From assembly GCF_003182095.1 (NCBI RefSeq), contig NZ_QGTJ01000001.1, positions 555,878-619,877 of the forward strand: a DNA stretch of 64,000 bases, read 5' to 3'. The notes below the pieces were generated by a model. The model was not told where the DNA came from, searched no databases, and saw only the letters and a program-made list of their open reading frames with translations. The stretch comes from Plasticicumulans acidivorans. GTDB lineage: Bacteria > Pseudomonadota > Gammaproteobacteria > Competibacterales > Competibacteraceae. Shown here piece by piece: positions 28,513 through 36,485 of the stretch (positions within the stretch are counted from its first letter, which is position 1; each line of letters begins with the position of its first letter). The position numbers were made by a program, and so were the translations under genes.

Positions 28513-28621
28513 TGACGCGAGCAAACGAAAATAGATTATTGATTTAAAAAGAAAACTTACATTTATTTGTGCATCAAAAATGCGTAAAAAACGCAAAGGG
28601 CACACTAATAATATCAATATG
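28513..28621. other. AT-rich att-proximal spacer
   Basis: 109 bases, much more AT-rich than the rest of the window, between the attachment core and the endolysin gene. It has the inverted repeat TGCGTAAAAAACGCA near 28579-28593. No gene. It could hold integrase arm-type sites or the end of the late transcript. Confidence 0.4.
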
Positions 28622-29422
28622 TTAACTGATGGTTTTATAGATGCCGATAGCCGCCTTTGCCCGTCCCAGCAGCCGCCGGCGGTCCGCCAGCCCGTTCAAG
28701 CCGCCGTTGATGCGGCGGGTGACGGCTTCGAGGTCGTCGCGGTCGGCCAGGGCGTTGATCTCGCGCCGAGACCAGTACCAGCCGGCGACGTCGACGCAGA
28801 GGCGATCATCCGTGGCGACGCGGGCCGGCTCGGCGACGACGTCGACATCGAGGCCGCTGGTCTTGCTGTATTCGGCGTAGTTGGCGCGGCCGGTGAGCTG
28901 GATCAGGCCGCGGCCCTTGTAGCGGCGGCCGTCGCCGGGCTGGGTGTTGCCGAGGTCGCGGCGGCCTTCATAGGCCGCGCCGCTGGCGATCTCCTCGCGG
29001 TAGCGCAGCTCGCCGCTCTCGTGGCCGATCTGCGCGATGAAGTGCGCGGCGCGCTGCGGCGTGGTGATGTCGTGGCGCTGCATGGTGTCGATGATCGGCG
29101 CCGCCAGGGCGGCGAGCGCGTCCTCGGCGGCGGCGAGGAAGATGAACTGCAGCAGCACGGCATCGAGTGCGCCCGGCAGCGTGGCGCACAGCGCGCGCAA
29201 TGTGGCATCGCCCGGCTGCACGCAGCCGTCGCCCTCGGCCATGCCGATCATCTTCTGCTGGAAGCCGCGCACAGCCTCGGTGGTCTTGGTGCCGAAGATG
29301 CCGTCGGGCTTGAGCAGTGGATCGAGGCCAAAGCCTGCGGCGTTGAGGTTGAGCAGGCGCTGCACGGTTTCGACGTCGTCGCGCTGGTTGGTCTGATGGA
29401 ATCCGACCGATCCGAAGATCAT
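28622..29422 (-). CDS. Phage endolysin: peptidoglycan-binding plus GH19-type lysozyme/chitinase
   Basis: 266 residues; the start at 29422 has AGGAG upstream. The N-terminal peptidoglycan-binding domain (about 10-85, VETVQRLLNLNAAGFGLDPL, PDGIFGTKTTEAVRGFQQ) precedes a GH19 domain. The GH19 core shows AAHFIAQIGHESGELRYREE (catalytic Glu), RRYKGRGLIQLTGRANYAEY and RINGGLNGLADRR. No signal peptide, so it needs a holin, probably the membrane protein at 54440-54823. Located at the distal end of the late operon rather than beside the holin. Confidence 0.92.
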   Translation of the reverse strand: MIFGSVGFHQTNQRDDVETVQRLLNLNAAGFGLDPLLKPDGIFGTKTTEAVRGFQQKMIGMAEGDGCVQPGDATLRALCATLPGALDAVLLQFIFLAAAEDALAALAAPIIDTMQRHDITTPQRAAHFIAQIGHESGELRYREEIASGAAYEGRRDLGNTQPGDGRRYKGRGLIQLTGRANYAEYSKTSGLDVDVVAEPARVATDDRLCVDVAGWYWSRREINALADRDDLEAVTRRINGGLNGLADRRRLLGRAKAAIGIYKTIS

Positions 29423-29510
29423 CTGAGCACTCCTATAAATAGCAACACTGATCCGCCTCGATCGCACCTATCGCGCGCCCCCTGCCACATCGGCACAGGA
29501 ATCGAATACA

Positions 29511-29560
29511 AATAACCCTGGAGTTATTGACGGCGGCTTTTTTGGGGTTATAATAACCCC
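29511..29560 (+). promoter_or_regulatory. hicAB promoter with two palindromic operators
   Basis: TTGACG (29527-29532), 16-nt spacer and TATAAT (29549-29554). The -10 lies inside a perfect palindrome GGGGTTATAATAACCCC (29544-29560). A second inverted repeat, AATAAC-N6-GTTATT (29511-29528), overlaps the -35. Both share the GTTATT/AATAAC half-site, so they are likely sites of HicB autorepression. Confidence 0.8.
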
Positions 29561-29587
29561 TGTCTTTTGGAGCAGATGAGGCCGCAA

Positions 29588-29770
29588 ATGAATAGTCGCG
29601 ACATCATCAGGGCGCTGATAGACGACGGCTGGCAGGAAGTGCGGGTGACTGGCAGTCACCACCACTTCAAACATCCGATCAAGAAGGGGCTCGTAACGGT
29701 TCCCCATCCGAAAAAGGATCTGCCACCGAAAACGGTTAACAGCATCCTGAATCAGGCCGGGCTCAAGTGA
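29588..29770 (+). CDS. hicA: HicA mRNA interferase toxin
   Basis: 60 residues of the HicA dsRBD-like fold: MNSRDIIRALIDDGWQEVRV, then the conserved GSHHHFKHP with catalytic His, and KTVNSILNQAGL at the end. GAGG lies 6 nt before the ATG. It cleaves mRNA translation-independently when free of HicB. It is on the plus strand, opposite to the surrounding late genes, and has its own promoter, as is usual for a prophage moron. Confidence 0.93.
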   Translation: MNSRDIIRALIDDGWQEVRVTGSHHHFKHPIKKGLVTVPHPKKDLPPKTVNSILNQAGLK

Positions 29771-29846
29771 GCCCGGAATTTTCAGGGCGCTTTCAACACA
29801 TAACTCATTAAGGACACACGCAACGCGACACAGTAGGTGGACAGCT

Positions 29847-30278
29847 ATGTTCTATCCGCTCGCCATTGAGCCGGGCGATGCCGATCACGCCTTCGGCGTC
29901 ATCGTTCCGGACATTCCTGGCTGCTTCTCGGCAGGAGACACCCTGCAGGAAGCCATCAAGTCCGCGCACGAGGCCATCCGCGGCCACCTTGAATTACTGG
30001 CTGAAGACGACGAAGACATCCCGGAGGCATCGACTGTCGACGCCCTGGTGCAGCGTGAAGACCTGCAAGGTTGCACCTGGGCACTGGCGGACATCGACGT
30101 GACGCCCTACCTCGGCAAAGCCGAGAAGATCAACGTCACCCTGCCCGGTCGCCTGCTGCGCCGGCTGGATCAGGCCGTCGCCGAGGGCGCGTTCCGCTCG
30201 CGTAGCGGTGCGCTGGCCGAGGGCGCTCAGCTCTTGCTGCTTACGCGCCAGCAACAAACCGGACGCCGGGACACCTGA
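29847..30278 (+). CDS. hicB: HicB antitoxin
   Basis: 143 residues: an N-terminal partial RNase-H-like domain (MFYPLAIEPGDADHAFGVIV, DIPGCFSAGDTLQEAIKSA) and a C-terminal ribbon-helix-helix DNA-binding segment (INVTLPGRLLRRLDQAV, residues about 91-130). It neutralises HicA and probably represses the operon at the palindromes overlapping the promoter. The gene lies 76 nt after hicA. Confidence 0.93.
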   Translation: MFYPLAIEPGDADHAFGVIVPDIPGCFSAGDTLQEAIKSAHEAIRGHLELLAEDDEDIPEASTVDALVQREDLQGCTWALADIDVTPYLGKAEKINVTLPGRLLRRLDQAVAEGAFRSRSGALAEGAQLLLLTRQQQTGRRDT

Positions 30279-30303
30279 GTTGCCTGCTCGCCCCGCGGAG
30301 AAC

Positions 30304-30334
30304 AAGGGTGCTCAGAATCTGAGCACCCTTTTTT
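30304..30334 (+). terminator. Terminator after hicAB
   Basis: Stem GGGTGCTCAG/CTGAGCACCC with loop AAT, followed by T6 on the plus strand. It ends just before the stop of the convergent antirepressor gene. Confidence 0.88.
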
Positions 30335-30337
30335 ACT

Positions 30338-31087
30338 TCACCGAGCGATCCTGAACGTCCCGGCCCGGCGTGATCCGGCGCCGCGTTGGATGCCGTCCAG
30401 TGCTTGGTCGAACATTTCGAGGTGGTGGCGCAGGGCCATGATCTCGATGCGGCAGGCGTCGACGTTGTAGCCGGCGCGGCTGAGGAGCACGAGCAGCGCC
30501 GATATCGGCGAGCGTGAGTCCATGCCGAACAGCACGCGCGCCGGGATGTTCAGTGTGTTGCCGGAGGCGAACTGTTCGCGGGCAAGCGCCGGGTTCTCGT
30601 CGAGCCAGCGCTGTACGGGAAAGTCGATGTCGAGACGCGGCGGGGTGTCGTCGAGCGCGCGGCCGAGGGCGTTGATGACGCGGCCGATCAGCTCCGGGCC
30701 GACCGGCTCGTCGACGGTGCGGCCGGCGCGCTGGTTCCAGTGCTGCCACAGCACGTCGTCGCACTCGGTCTGGTACTGAATGATGCGCTCGCGCAGCTCC
30801 GCGCGGACCTTGTTCGGGTGGATGCTCATCAGCCAGCCGGGGAGTTTGCGCAGCGGCAGGCAGGTCATCGGGCGACGCTGAGTGTCGCCGGGAAGCTGCA
30901 TCTGGATTTCCCGGACGCAGACCTTGAAGCGGCTACCGTTAAGCTTCTCGTGCTGGCCTGCCCAGTTCAGCCCCATGCCTTCGACAATTGGCTTCATTGG
31001 GGCACATGGCTCGCCGTCGTAGTCGGTAACAAACAGCGTGGCGCCGTGGAACGGCACAGGTACGACGGACGGAATCGGGGTGTTCAT
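30338..31087 (-). CDS. Phage antirepressor, P22_AR_N domain
   Basis: 249 residues; AGGAG precedes the ATG at 31087. The N-terminal P22 antirepressor domain (about 8-120) has VPFHGATLFVTDYDGEPCAP, GMGLNWAGQHEKL, the turn MTCLPLRKLPGWLMSI and YQTECDDVLWQHW. The C-terminal 120 residues are unlike the P22 Ant C-terminus and carry no domain I recognise. It may inactivate a repressor. It lies just before the endolysin and hicAB, an unusual place for an early regulatory gene. Confidence 0.85.
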   Translation of the reverse strand: MNTPIPSVVPVPFHGATLFVTDYDGEPCAPMKPIVEGMGLNWAGQHEKLNGSRFKVCVREIQMQLPGDTQRRPMTCLPLRKLPGWLMSIHPNKVRAELRERIIQYQTECDDVLWQHWNQRAGRTVDEPVGPELIGRVINALGRALDDTPPRLDIDFPVQRWLDENPALAREQFASGNTLNIPARVLFGMDSRSPISALLVLLSRAGYNVDACRIEIMALRHHLEMFDQALDGIQRGAGSRRAGTFRIAR

Positions 31088-31101
31088 GGTGTGGCTCCTG
31101 G

Positions 31102-31347
31102 TCAAGTTGGAGCCGTCACCGCCGTTTCCAGACGGGTGGTGACGGACCGCGCGGGGCTGGAAAACCGGGACCAAGGAACCGGCACGCCCGAGGGCGTCCC
31201 CGCGCGGCCCGCCATAGAATATCGCGGACACGAAAAAAGCGCCGCGATGGTCTTGGCGCTTGCGCGCCTTGATACTCGGGTTTCCAGGCCCGGCCGCCCA
31301 TTGGGGGCGACGGGATCAGGATAGGACTGCGGCCCGCCGGGGCGCAA
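31102..31347 (-). CDS. Small phage protein, possibly Ash/Icd-like
   Basis: 81 codons with a possible TTG start, ending 14 nt before the antirepressor start. The reading PNGRPGLETRVSRRASAKTI, then a segment with SCPRYSMAGRAGTPSG and SFSS..SVTTRLE, resembles the small Ash/Icd-like proteins often found before prophage antirepressors. No clear ribosome site, and part of the resemblance may reflect a conserved non-coding or RNA element. Confidence 0.35.
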   Translation of the reverse strand: MRPGGPQSYPDPVAPNGRPGLETRVSRRASAKTIAALFSCPRYSMAGRAGTPSGVPVPWSRFSSPARSVTTRLETAVTAPT

Positions 31348-31351
31348 GTCG

Positions 31352-31978
31352 TCAGTCCTGAATCGTCGTCAGGATGCCGTTGTTAAAGTAGAGATATTGT
31401 GTGTCGCTACCACGTCCTATGACCCACTGCTCACTGACGCCGTAGACGCTGGTCGTGCGGTTGACATGAATAAACTGACCGTCCAGTGCACAGCGCGCTT
31501 CATCAGCCGTCATGCCGATGATCGGCTTGTGTTGCAAAATTGCCTGACGTGTCCTCGGTGATCGGCCGCAGGTATCTGCACGCTGCTGCTCAATTTTGCG
31601 ATCGTATTCAGCCGCGGCCGCCTTTGACTTGGCGATGGCTGCGGCTTCAGCAGCATCCCTTTGTCTCCGCTGGCGGTTTTCTTCTTCCATACAGGCCGGG
31701 GCAGGAATGGGGATGGCTTGTCGCTTGCGCACACGATCGAACTCCGCTTGTCGCCATCTTTGTATTTGTTCTTCGCATGATCCGACCTGACTGGATGCAC
31801 TGGGCACTGTCGGCACAGCACCAGGACACGGCTTGTCTTGAAATACCGGCCGTCCATTCGGACCAGCACATTGAAAGACATCAGCGCGCACTGTCATCGA
31901 AAACAATACGGCGAGCACAACGAGAGCTGATCGCGTGAGTAAACATCTCATCGTCATACGCCCGATCAGCGCACGCAT
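31352..31978 (-). CDS. Secreted DUF4124-like protein
   Basis: 208 residues. An N-terminal signal peptide (hydrophobic stretch SALVVLAVLFSMTV, cleavage near RA-DV) leads into a DUF4124-like segment (DVFQCAGPNGRPVFQDKPC). A long Arg/Glu/Ala-rich helix (about 80-140) and a C-terminal SmpA-like region (IGMTADEARCALDGQ) follow. The TGATG overlap with the upstream gene decides the start at 31978. DUF4124 proteins are periplasmic and of unknown role. As a non-structural gene between tail and lysis genes, it may be a lysogenic-conversion gene. Confidence 0.7.
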   Translation of the reverse strand: MRALIGRMTMRCLLTRSALVVLAVLFSMTVRADVFQCAGPNGRPVFQDKPCPGAVPTVPSASSQVGSCEEQIQRWRQAEFDRVRKRQAIPIPAPACMEEENRQRRQRDAAEAAAIAKSKAAAAEYDRKIEQQRADTCGRSPRTRQAILQHKPIIGMTADEARCALDGQFIHVNRTTSVYGVSEQWVIGRGSDTQYLYFNNGILTTIQD

Positions 31979-32472
31979 CACGTCTTGTCCTTCAGCTGCT
32001 CGTGCAACAACCGGCGCATCTCGGCGATGTTGGTCACGATGCTCGCGAAGCCGATCAGCAGGCATGGCGTTACCAGAGCGGCGCCGAACATGACGACGAT
32101 CAAACCCCACTCAAGCCCGCTTCGCTCGCTCGACGTTATCGCGACAATCAACATCCCAACCGCCGAAATCCCCAGCAACACGAGCATCGACACGGCGATG
32201 CCGCGCAGATAACTGGCGGCGGAGAGTCCGGGGATCTCGATCTTTCCGGCTGGGCGCCATGGCGGCGGCTCCATCATGGCCGGCTCTGGCGCTTTGGGTG
32301 CTGGTGCTGGTGCCGGCGCGGGCGGCTTCCTCAGCCTCGCCAGCGCAGCCTCGAACTCATCGTAGTTCGCGCCGCAGAACGCGCATTCGGTGTACGGAGG
32401 CCCGTCCTTTTCGCCACGCACCTTTCCGCACTTCTTGCACTCCCGTCCGATGTTACTCGGTGCCTGCTCCAT
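31978..32472 (-). CDS. Zinc-ribbon membrane protein
   Basis: 164 residues; GGAG precedes the ATG at 32472. The N-terminal zinc ribbon has CKKCGKVR and CAFCGANYDEFE (four cysteines). A Pro/Ala linker and two membrane helices (about 98-120 and 132-158) follow, then a short cytoplasmic helix. Function unknown. It is translationally coupled to the secreted DUF4124-like gene. The pair is absent from the structural module and could alter the lysogen's envelope. Confidence 0.7.
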   Translation of the reverse strand: MEQAPSNIGRECKKCGKVRGEKDGPPYTECAFCGANYDEFEAALARLRKPPAPAPAPAPKAPEPAMMEPPPWRPAGKIEIPGLSAASYLRGIAVSMLVLLGISAVGMLIVAITSSERSGLEWGLIVVMFGAALVTPCLLIGFASIVTNIAEMRRLLHEQLKDKT

Positions 32473-32552
32473 TCCCTGCTCTCCCTCCAAACACTGCGCT
32501 GATCGTAGCGATGGAGCATCAGTAATGGCTTGCACGCGGTCTGTGCGATCAA

Positions 32553-34667
32553 TCACACCTCGATTTCCAACGCCGCCGAATACACCGGCGCAGCGCCGGC
32601 CAGCACATCGCCGCGCACGTAAACGCTCTCCCCGATCGCCGCCGCACCCCGCGGGCGGATCGTGCCGCCGCCGAGCAGTGCCACGGTGACGCGGCCGTCG
32701 GCGCCTGTCGCGGCCGTGACGACGCCGGCCAGCAGCGGATCACTCGCGACCAGTGCCCGCCAGCGCCGCGCCACCGAGCCGGTGTCTTCACCGAGCGTGA
32801 CGCGCTGGCGCACGCGGTAGGCACTGCCCTGCGACTCCAGCGAGACGCGGTGCGCAGAGACGATGCCGCGCGCGCCGTCGATATCGAGCAGCTGGCCCAG
32901 TTCGACCAGCGGAAAATCTGCACCGAGCGGCAGCTCGAATGAACTGACCGCTGGCTGCCGCCACAGCGCGGCCAACTCCCGTGCACCGCGCGCGCGCAGG
33001 CCGTCTGCGTGCGTCAGCAGCGGATCGAGCACCGTTGAGGCCAGCGTGGCGCCGGCGGTGCCGGTGCGACGCACGCGTGCCAGCAGCCCGTCAGCCTCGC
33101 CGCCGCCGAGGTAAACCGCCTCGGCCTGCGGCGGCCGCGTACTGCGGCGGCTGAGCACGGTCACGCCGGCGCCGCCGGGCACGATCAGGTCCGGGGCGGC
33201 GTCCTGATACGCCCACGGCAGCACGGGATAACGTGGCAGCACGCTCAGTCGCCGGGCGGTCCGCGACGGCACGACGACGCCGCCGGCTGATTGCGCCAGC
33301 TGCGTGATCGCGGCCAGCGGTGTGGCGGCGGCCAGCGTCCACACGCCCGCCGGCACCAGCCAGTCGGCGGCGCGCCAGTCGTCGATCAGCCAGTCGGACC
33401 ACTCGGCCAGCTCGCCATCTGCCAGCTGGCGCACCGTGGCAGCGACCGAGGCCGTGCGGTCGCGCGGCAGCACATACGGCGCATCGAGGAGCGCCGACAG
33501 CGAATATCCGCTGAGCTGCCGCGTCACCCGGCCGTGACGGATCTCCTCCGTCCAGCCGTCGGCCAGCCAGCGCCAGTGCACGCCGTTGATGTCGGCGACC
33601 AGCTCGACGGGCTCGTCATCCGCCAGCGGCTCCAGCAGCCCGAGCACATCGGGACCGAGCAGTGACGCGCTGGCGCGGATGATCCCGGTGTCGGCGTCGA
33701 CCTCGAAGGCCATCCCCGCACACGGGATCGGCGCGCCGTCGGCGGCCCGCACCAGACTGTAGGTGGTTGGCACGTAGTAGATCCTCCGAAGGGGAATGGC
33801 TGGCAGACACGCTGGCCGCCCCAACCACAGGGCCAGTGCGCCCCAGTCGTCTGGGTCGATCCGGCGGCACAGGCGCAGATCGACTGGACTGCCCAGCAGC
33901 GGCCGCGGCACTGGCGTGGGGGCTGGCACTGGTACGGGCGGGTAGAAGCTGGCGGCGCGTGGATAGACGGCATCACGCCACCGGCTGAGGCGATCAGCGG
34001 CACCGCGGCCGGCTCGCCGCCACGCGCCCATCGCCTCTACAGCTGGCCGATCCGCCGTCTGCCAGCCGGTCCGCAGCCAGAGATCAGCGCGCGGCAGGTA
34101 TTGCCACAGCAGCAGGCCACCGCCGGCCGCGCGATCGGCATCGGCATAGTGGTCACCGAGCAGTGCGGCGACGCGCGACAACTGCCGCCAGCCAGCCGTC
34201 ACGGTCTGGCCGGTGCTGCGTGCGTCAGTCCACTGCACCGCCGCGGCACCGGCGGCACCGCCACTGCTGCGCCAGGCCGTCGCCGCATCAGCGCCGCTAC
34301 CGACAGCCGCTCGCCACTGACTGCGCGCCGCACCGCCGACAGCGGGACGCGCCGTGAAGTCGCCGCCGGCGGCGGCATCGACTCGCCCTGCTCCCCGCCA
34401 GGGGCTGTGACACTGCGCGCCGATACCCCGCGGCACGTTGATATCGACGTCGACACCGAGGCCGAGGCCTGCGAGCAGCAGGCCGACGCTGCCGCCGGCG
34501 GCGACGCTACGCCCACGCGCAGCACTGACGTGTCCTGCCAATCCAGGCAGCTCGCCGCCGGCGGTGACTGCATGCTCGGTGCTCGGCGCTGTGCCTGGAT
34601 CGCCGAGCCACAGATCGACGCTGCCCGACGAGGCAGGCAGCGGACTGCGCAGATAGAGGTCGGTCAC
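32553..34667 (-). CDS. Phage tail tip/hub-like protein
   Basis: 704 residues, the last gene of the tail module. The N-terminal 230 residues are low-complexity Ala/Gly/Trp-rich, and the middle has a proline run (about 240-255). The C-terminal half (about 370-650) has the organisation of baseplate hub proteins: ATPLAAITQLAQSAGGVVVP, LSRRSTRPPQAEAVYLGG and ADFPLVELGQLLDIDGARGI. A role as tail hub is inferred from this and from position after the tape measure. The start overlaps the upstream stop. Confidence 0.65.
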   Translation of the reverse strand: MTDLYLRSPLPASSGSVDLWLGDPGTAPSTEHAVTAGGELPGLAGHVSAARGRSVAAGGSVGLLLAGLGLGVDVDINVPRGIGAQCHSPWRGAGRVDAAAGGDFTARPAVGGAARSQWRAAVGSGADAATAWRSSGGAAGAAAVQWTDARSTGQTVTAGWRQLSRVAALLGDHYADADRAAGGGLLLWQYLPRADLWLRTGWQTADRPAVEAMGAWRRAGRGAADRLSRWRDAVYPRAASFYPPVPVPAPTPVPRPLLGSPVDLRLCRRIDPDDWGALALWLGRPACLPAIPLRRIYYVPTTYSLVRAADGAPIPCAGMAFEVDADTGIIRASASLLGPDVLGLLEPLADDEPVELVADINGVHWRWLADGWTEEIRHGRVTRQLSGYSLSALLDAPYVLPRDRTASVAATVRQLADGELAEWSDWLIDDWRAADWLVPAGVWTLAAATPLAAITQLAQSAGGVVVPSRTARRLSVLPRYPVLPWAYQDAAPDLIVPGGAGVTVLSRRSTRPPQAEAVYLGGGEADGLLARVRRTGTAGATLASTVLDPLLTHADGLRARGARELAALWRQPAVSSFELPLGADFPLVELGQLLDIDGARGIVSAHRVSLESQGSAYRVRQRVTLGEDTGSVARRWRALVASDPLLAGVVTAATGADGRVTVALLGGGTIRPRGAAAIGESVYVRGDVLAGAAPVYSAALEIEV

Positions 34668-35071
34668 GACTCGGTGAGCACCAGGGCGCTCGATAGCACC
34701 AGCAGCTCGCCCGCGCGCAGATAGGTTCCGCCCGAGATACGCACCAGCGCGGTGCTGGTGTCGTCACCCACATCACCGTCGAGCATCGCCACCGCATCGC
34801 CGGCGATCAGCCGACACCACGTCGCCGCGCCTGCGGCGGCGACCATGGGAGCGGTGGCGGGCACCGTGATGACTAGCGCCCGGCCGCTGGCGCTGATGTC
34901 AGCCCTGTCGATCGTCCAGACAGCCAACAGGGTGGCCGCGTCAGGCGCAGCGCCGACCGCCGGCACCGGGTCGCTGTAGATCTCCAAGCGCGGATCACTG
35001 CTCCCGGCCAGCAGACGCGCTGCACGAGCCGTCGCCGCCGCGACGGCCAGCGGATCGAGCACGGCGATCAC
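34664..35071 (-). CDS. Phage tail-associated protein, unknown
   Basis: 135 residues. A GTG start at 35071, with GGAG 8 nt upstream, overlaps the previous stop (GTGA), so the longer frame to 35149 is rejected. It is Ala-rich with mixed beta strands, no signal peptide and no membrane segment. Family not recognised; assigned to the tail module by position. Confidence 0.6.
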   Translation of the reverse strand: MIAVLDPLAVAAATARAARLLAGSSDPRLEIYSDPVPAVGAAPDAATLLAVWTIDRADISASGRALVITVPATAPMVAAAGAATWCRLIAGDAVAMLDGDVGDDTSTALVRISGGTYLRAGELLVLSSALVLTES

Positions 35072-35361
35072 GTCGGCAGCTCCGCTCGACGACGATCGTG
35101 CACAGCAGCGTCCTGCACACCGGTGGGATCGGTGCCCAGAACGATCCATTCACGGTCCGTGGCGAGCCCGGTGATCTGATAGGCGCCGGTCGCGGCGTCA
35201 CTCCACACCTCGCGAGCCACTCGCCCGGAGTCTGCATCCAGCACGCGCACGCGACCTAGACCGGGCTGTGGCGGATTGCCCAGGTAGAGCGTGCCCGCCA
35301 GCGCGCCGTCTCCCGTCAGGTCAGCCGATCCGCCAGCGCGCAGGCTGCCCAAAACACTCAC
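35068..35361 (-). CDS. Phage protein with carboxypeptidase-regulatory-like beta domain
   Basis: 97 residues. RVRVLDADSGRVAREVWSDA followed by TGAYQITGLATDREWIVLGT resembles the beta-sandwich carboxypeptidase regulatory-like fold often seen on tail tips. ATGA overlaps at both ends couple it to its neighbours. Probably a tail decoration or host-contact protein (inference). Confidence 0.6.
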   Translation of the reverse strand: MSVLGSLRAGGSADLTGDGALAGTLYLGNPPQPGLGRVRVLDADSGRVAREVWSDAATGAYQITGLATDREWIVLGTDPTGVQDAAVHDRRRAELPT

Positions 35362-36485
35362 GGCGCCTCCCAGTCGCTAATCGCGATTGCCAGCGCGCCA
35401 GCCCGCTTCACGCTAGACGCATCAGAGACATACCCAGTGATTAGTACGGCCAGCACGCCGCCGATGTCGACCAGACCTGCAGACGGATACCCTGATGCAT
35501 GCAACAGCCCATATAAACCGCGGCAGCGGCCGCGCGGCGCGCCGCCATGAGCTGCATGCAGAGGGATAACCAGCGCACCGCCACTTGGGGCCGGATAGGG
35601 CGGGCCAAACCCGTACCCAGGAGTCCAGACCGCGACACCGTCTGACACCACTGCGCCGGCATCGATAGACGACTCCCCCGACCAACCACTCGGGTATCCA
35701 ATCGTCACCACAGAATCAGTGAGGCGTCGGGCGGAATGCAGGACCGCAAACGACTCATCCTGCGACGCTACTCCGAAACCTGCGACCGCGGAGCAGTAAC
35801 CGTCGGTCAGCGCCAGGCGACCCAGATCACCAAACATGTGCAGTCGCATACGACTGATTGACGCTGACGTGCCGCAGGCAACGTAAATCGTGTGCTCGTC
35901 GGCCACAACGACCCACCGCACATCTCCGCCGGAGGATTTTGCGATACGTACCGTGTCGCTGCCAGGAAACGGTGAGGCACCTGCATCAATCGCCGTAGCC
36001 GCACGGTAGCCACGCAGCACAGCCGTCGTACCAGCCGAATCGTCAATCAAATAGGTGAACTGTCGCCCCAATACACTGGACGACCGGTACATGGCCGAAT
36101 TACCTGCAGTGTAAATTTTCGCCCATCCGCCGAGCCCAGCCACCTTGGCGGTGATTGCTCCGCTGAGCGTGCCGTCTGCAGCGGCTGTTGCCCACGCGAA
36201 CGTCGTCGCGCTGACCCTGGTGACGCGGTGCTGCCCATCCAGCGCAGCCCCGGCACCGCTGATCTCGATGATCTGCTGGTCTAGATAGGGATGCCCTGTG
36301 TTGACCGTGGCTGTCGCGGTGCCAGCAGACACCGTCAGCGCACTCAGGGTGACCGCACAGTACCCAGCGCTGCAGGCATCGATCAGTGCAATCAGGCTAC
36401 CGGCTGTGCCGCTCAGAGCAGGCGCTCCAGCCACAGCAGTACCGGCCGCATCATGGCTAGAGAACCACTTCACCGGGTAGTTCAT
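35358..36485 (-). CDS. Phage tail protein, unknown
   Basis: 375 residues, predicted all-beta. It contains an immunoglobulin-like segment near 40-115 (AVTLSALTVSAGTATATVN, GQHRVTRVSATTFAWATA). Family not recognised. ATGA overlaps with both neighbours show it belongs to the tail operon. The composition suggests an extracellular structural protein. Confidence 0.65.
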   Translation of the reverse strand: MNYPVKWFSSHDAAGTAVAGAPALSGTAGSLIALIDACSAGYCAVTLSALTVSAGTATATVNTGHPYLDQQIIEISGAGAALDGQHRVTRVSATTFAWATAAADGTLSGAITAKVAGLGGWAKIYTAGNSAMYRSSSVLGRQFTYLIDDSAGTTAVLRGYRAATAIDAGASPFPGSDTVRIAKSSGGDVRWVVVADEHTIYVACGTSASISRMRLHMFGDLGRLALTDGYCSAVAGFGVASQDESFAVLHSARRLTDSVVTIGYPSGWSGESSIDAGAVVSDGVAVWTPGYGFGPPYPAPSGGALVIPLHAAHGGAPRGRCRGLYGLLHASGYPSAGLVDIGGVLAVLITGYVSDASSVKRAGALAIAISDWEAP

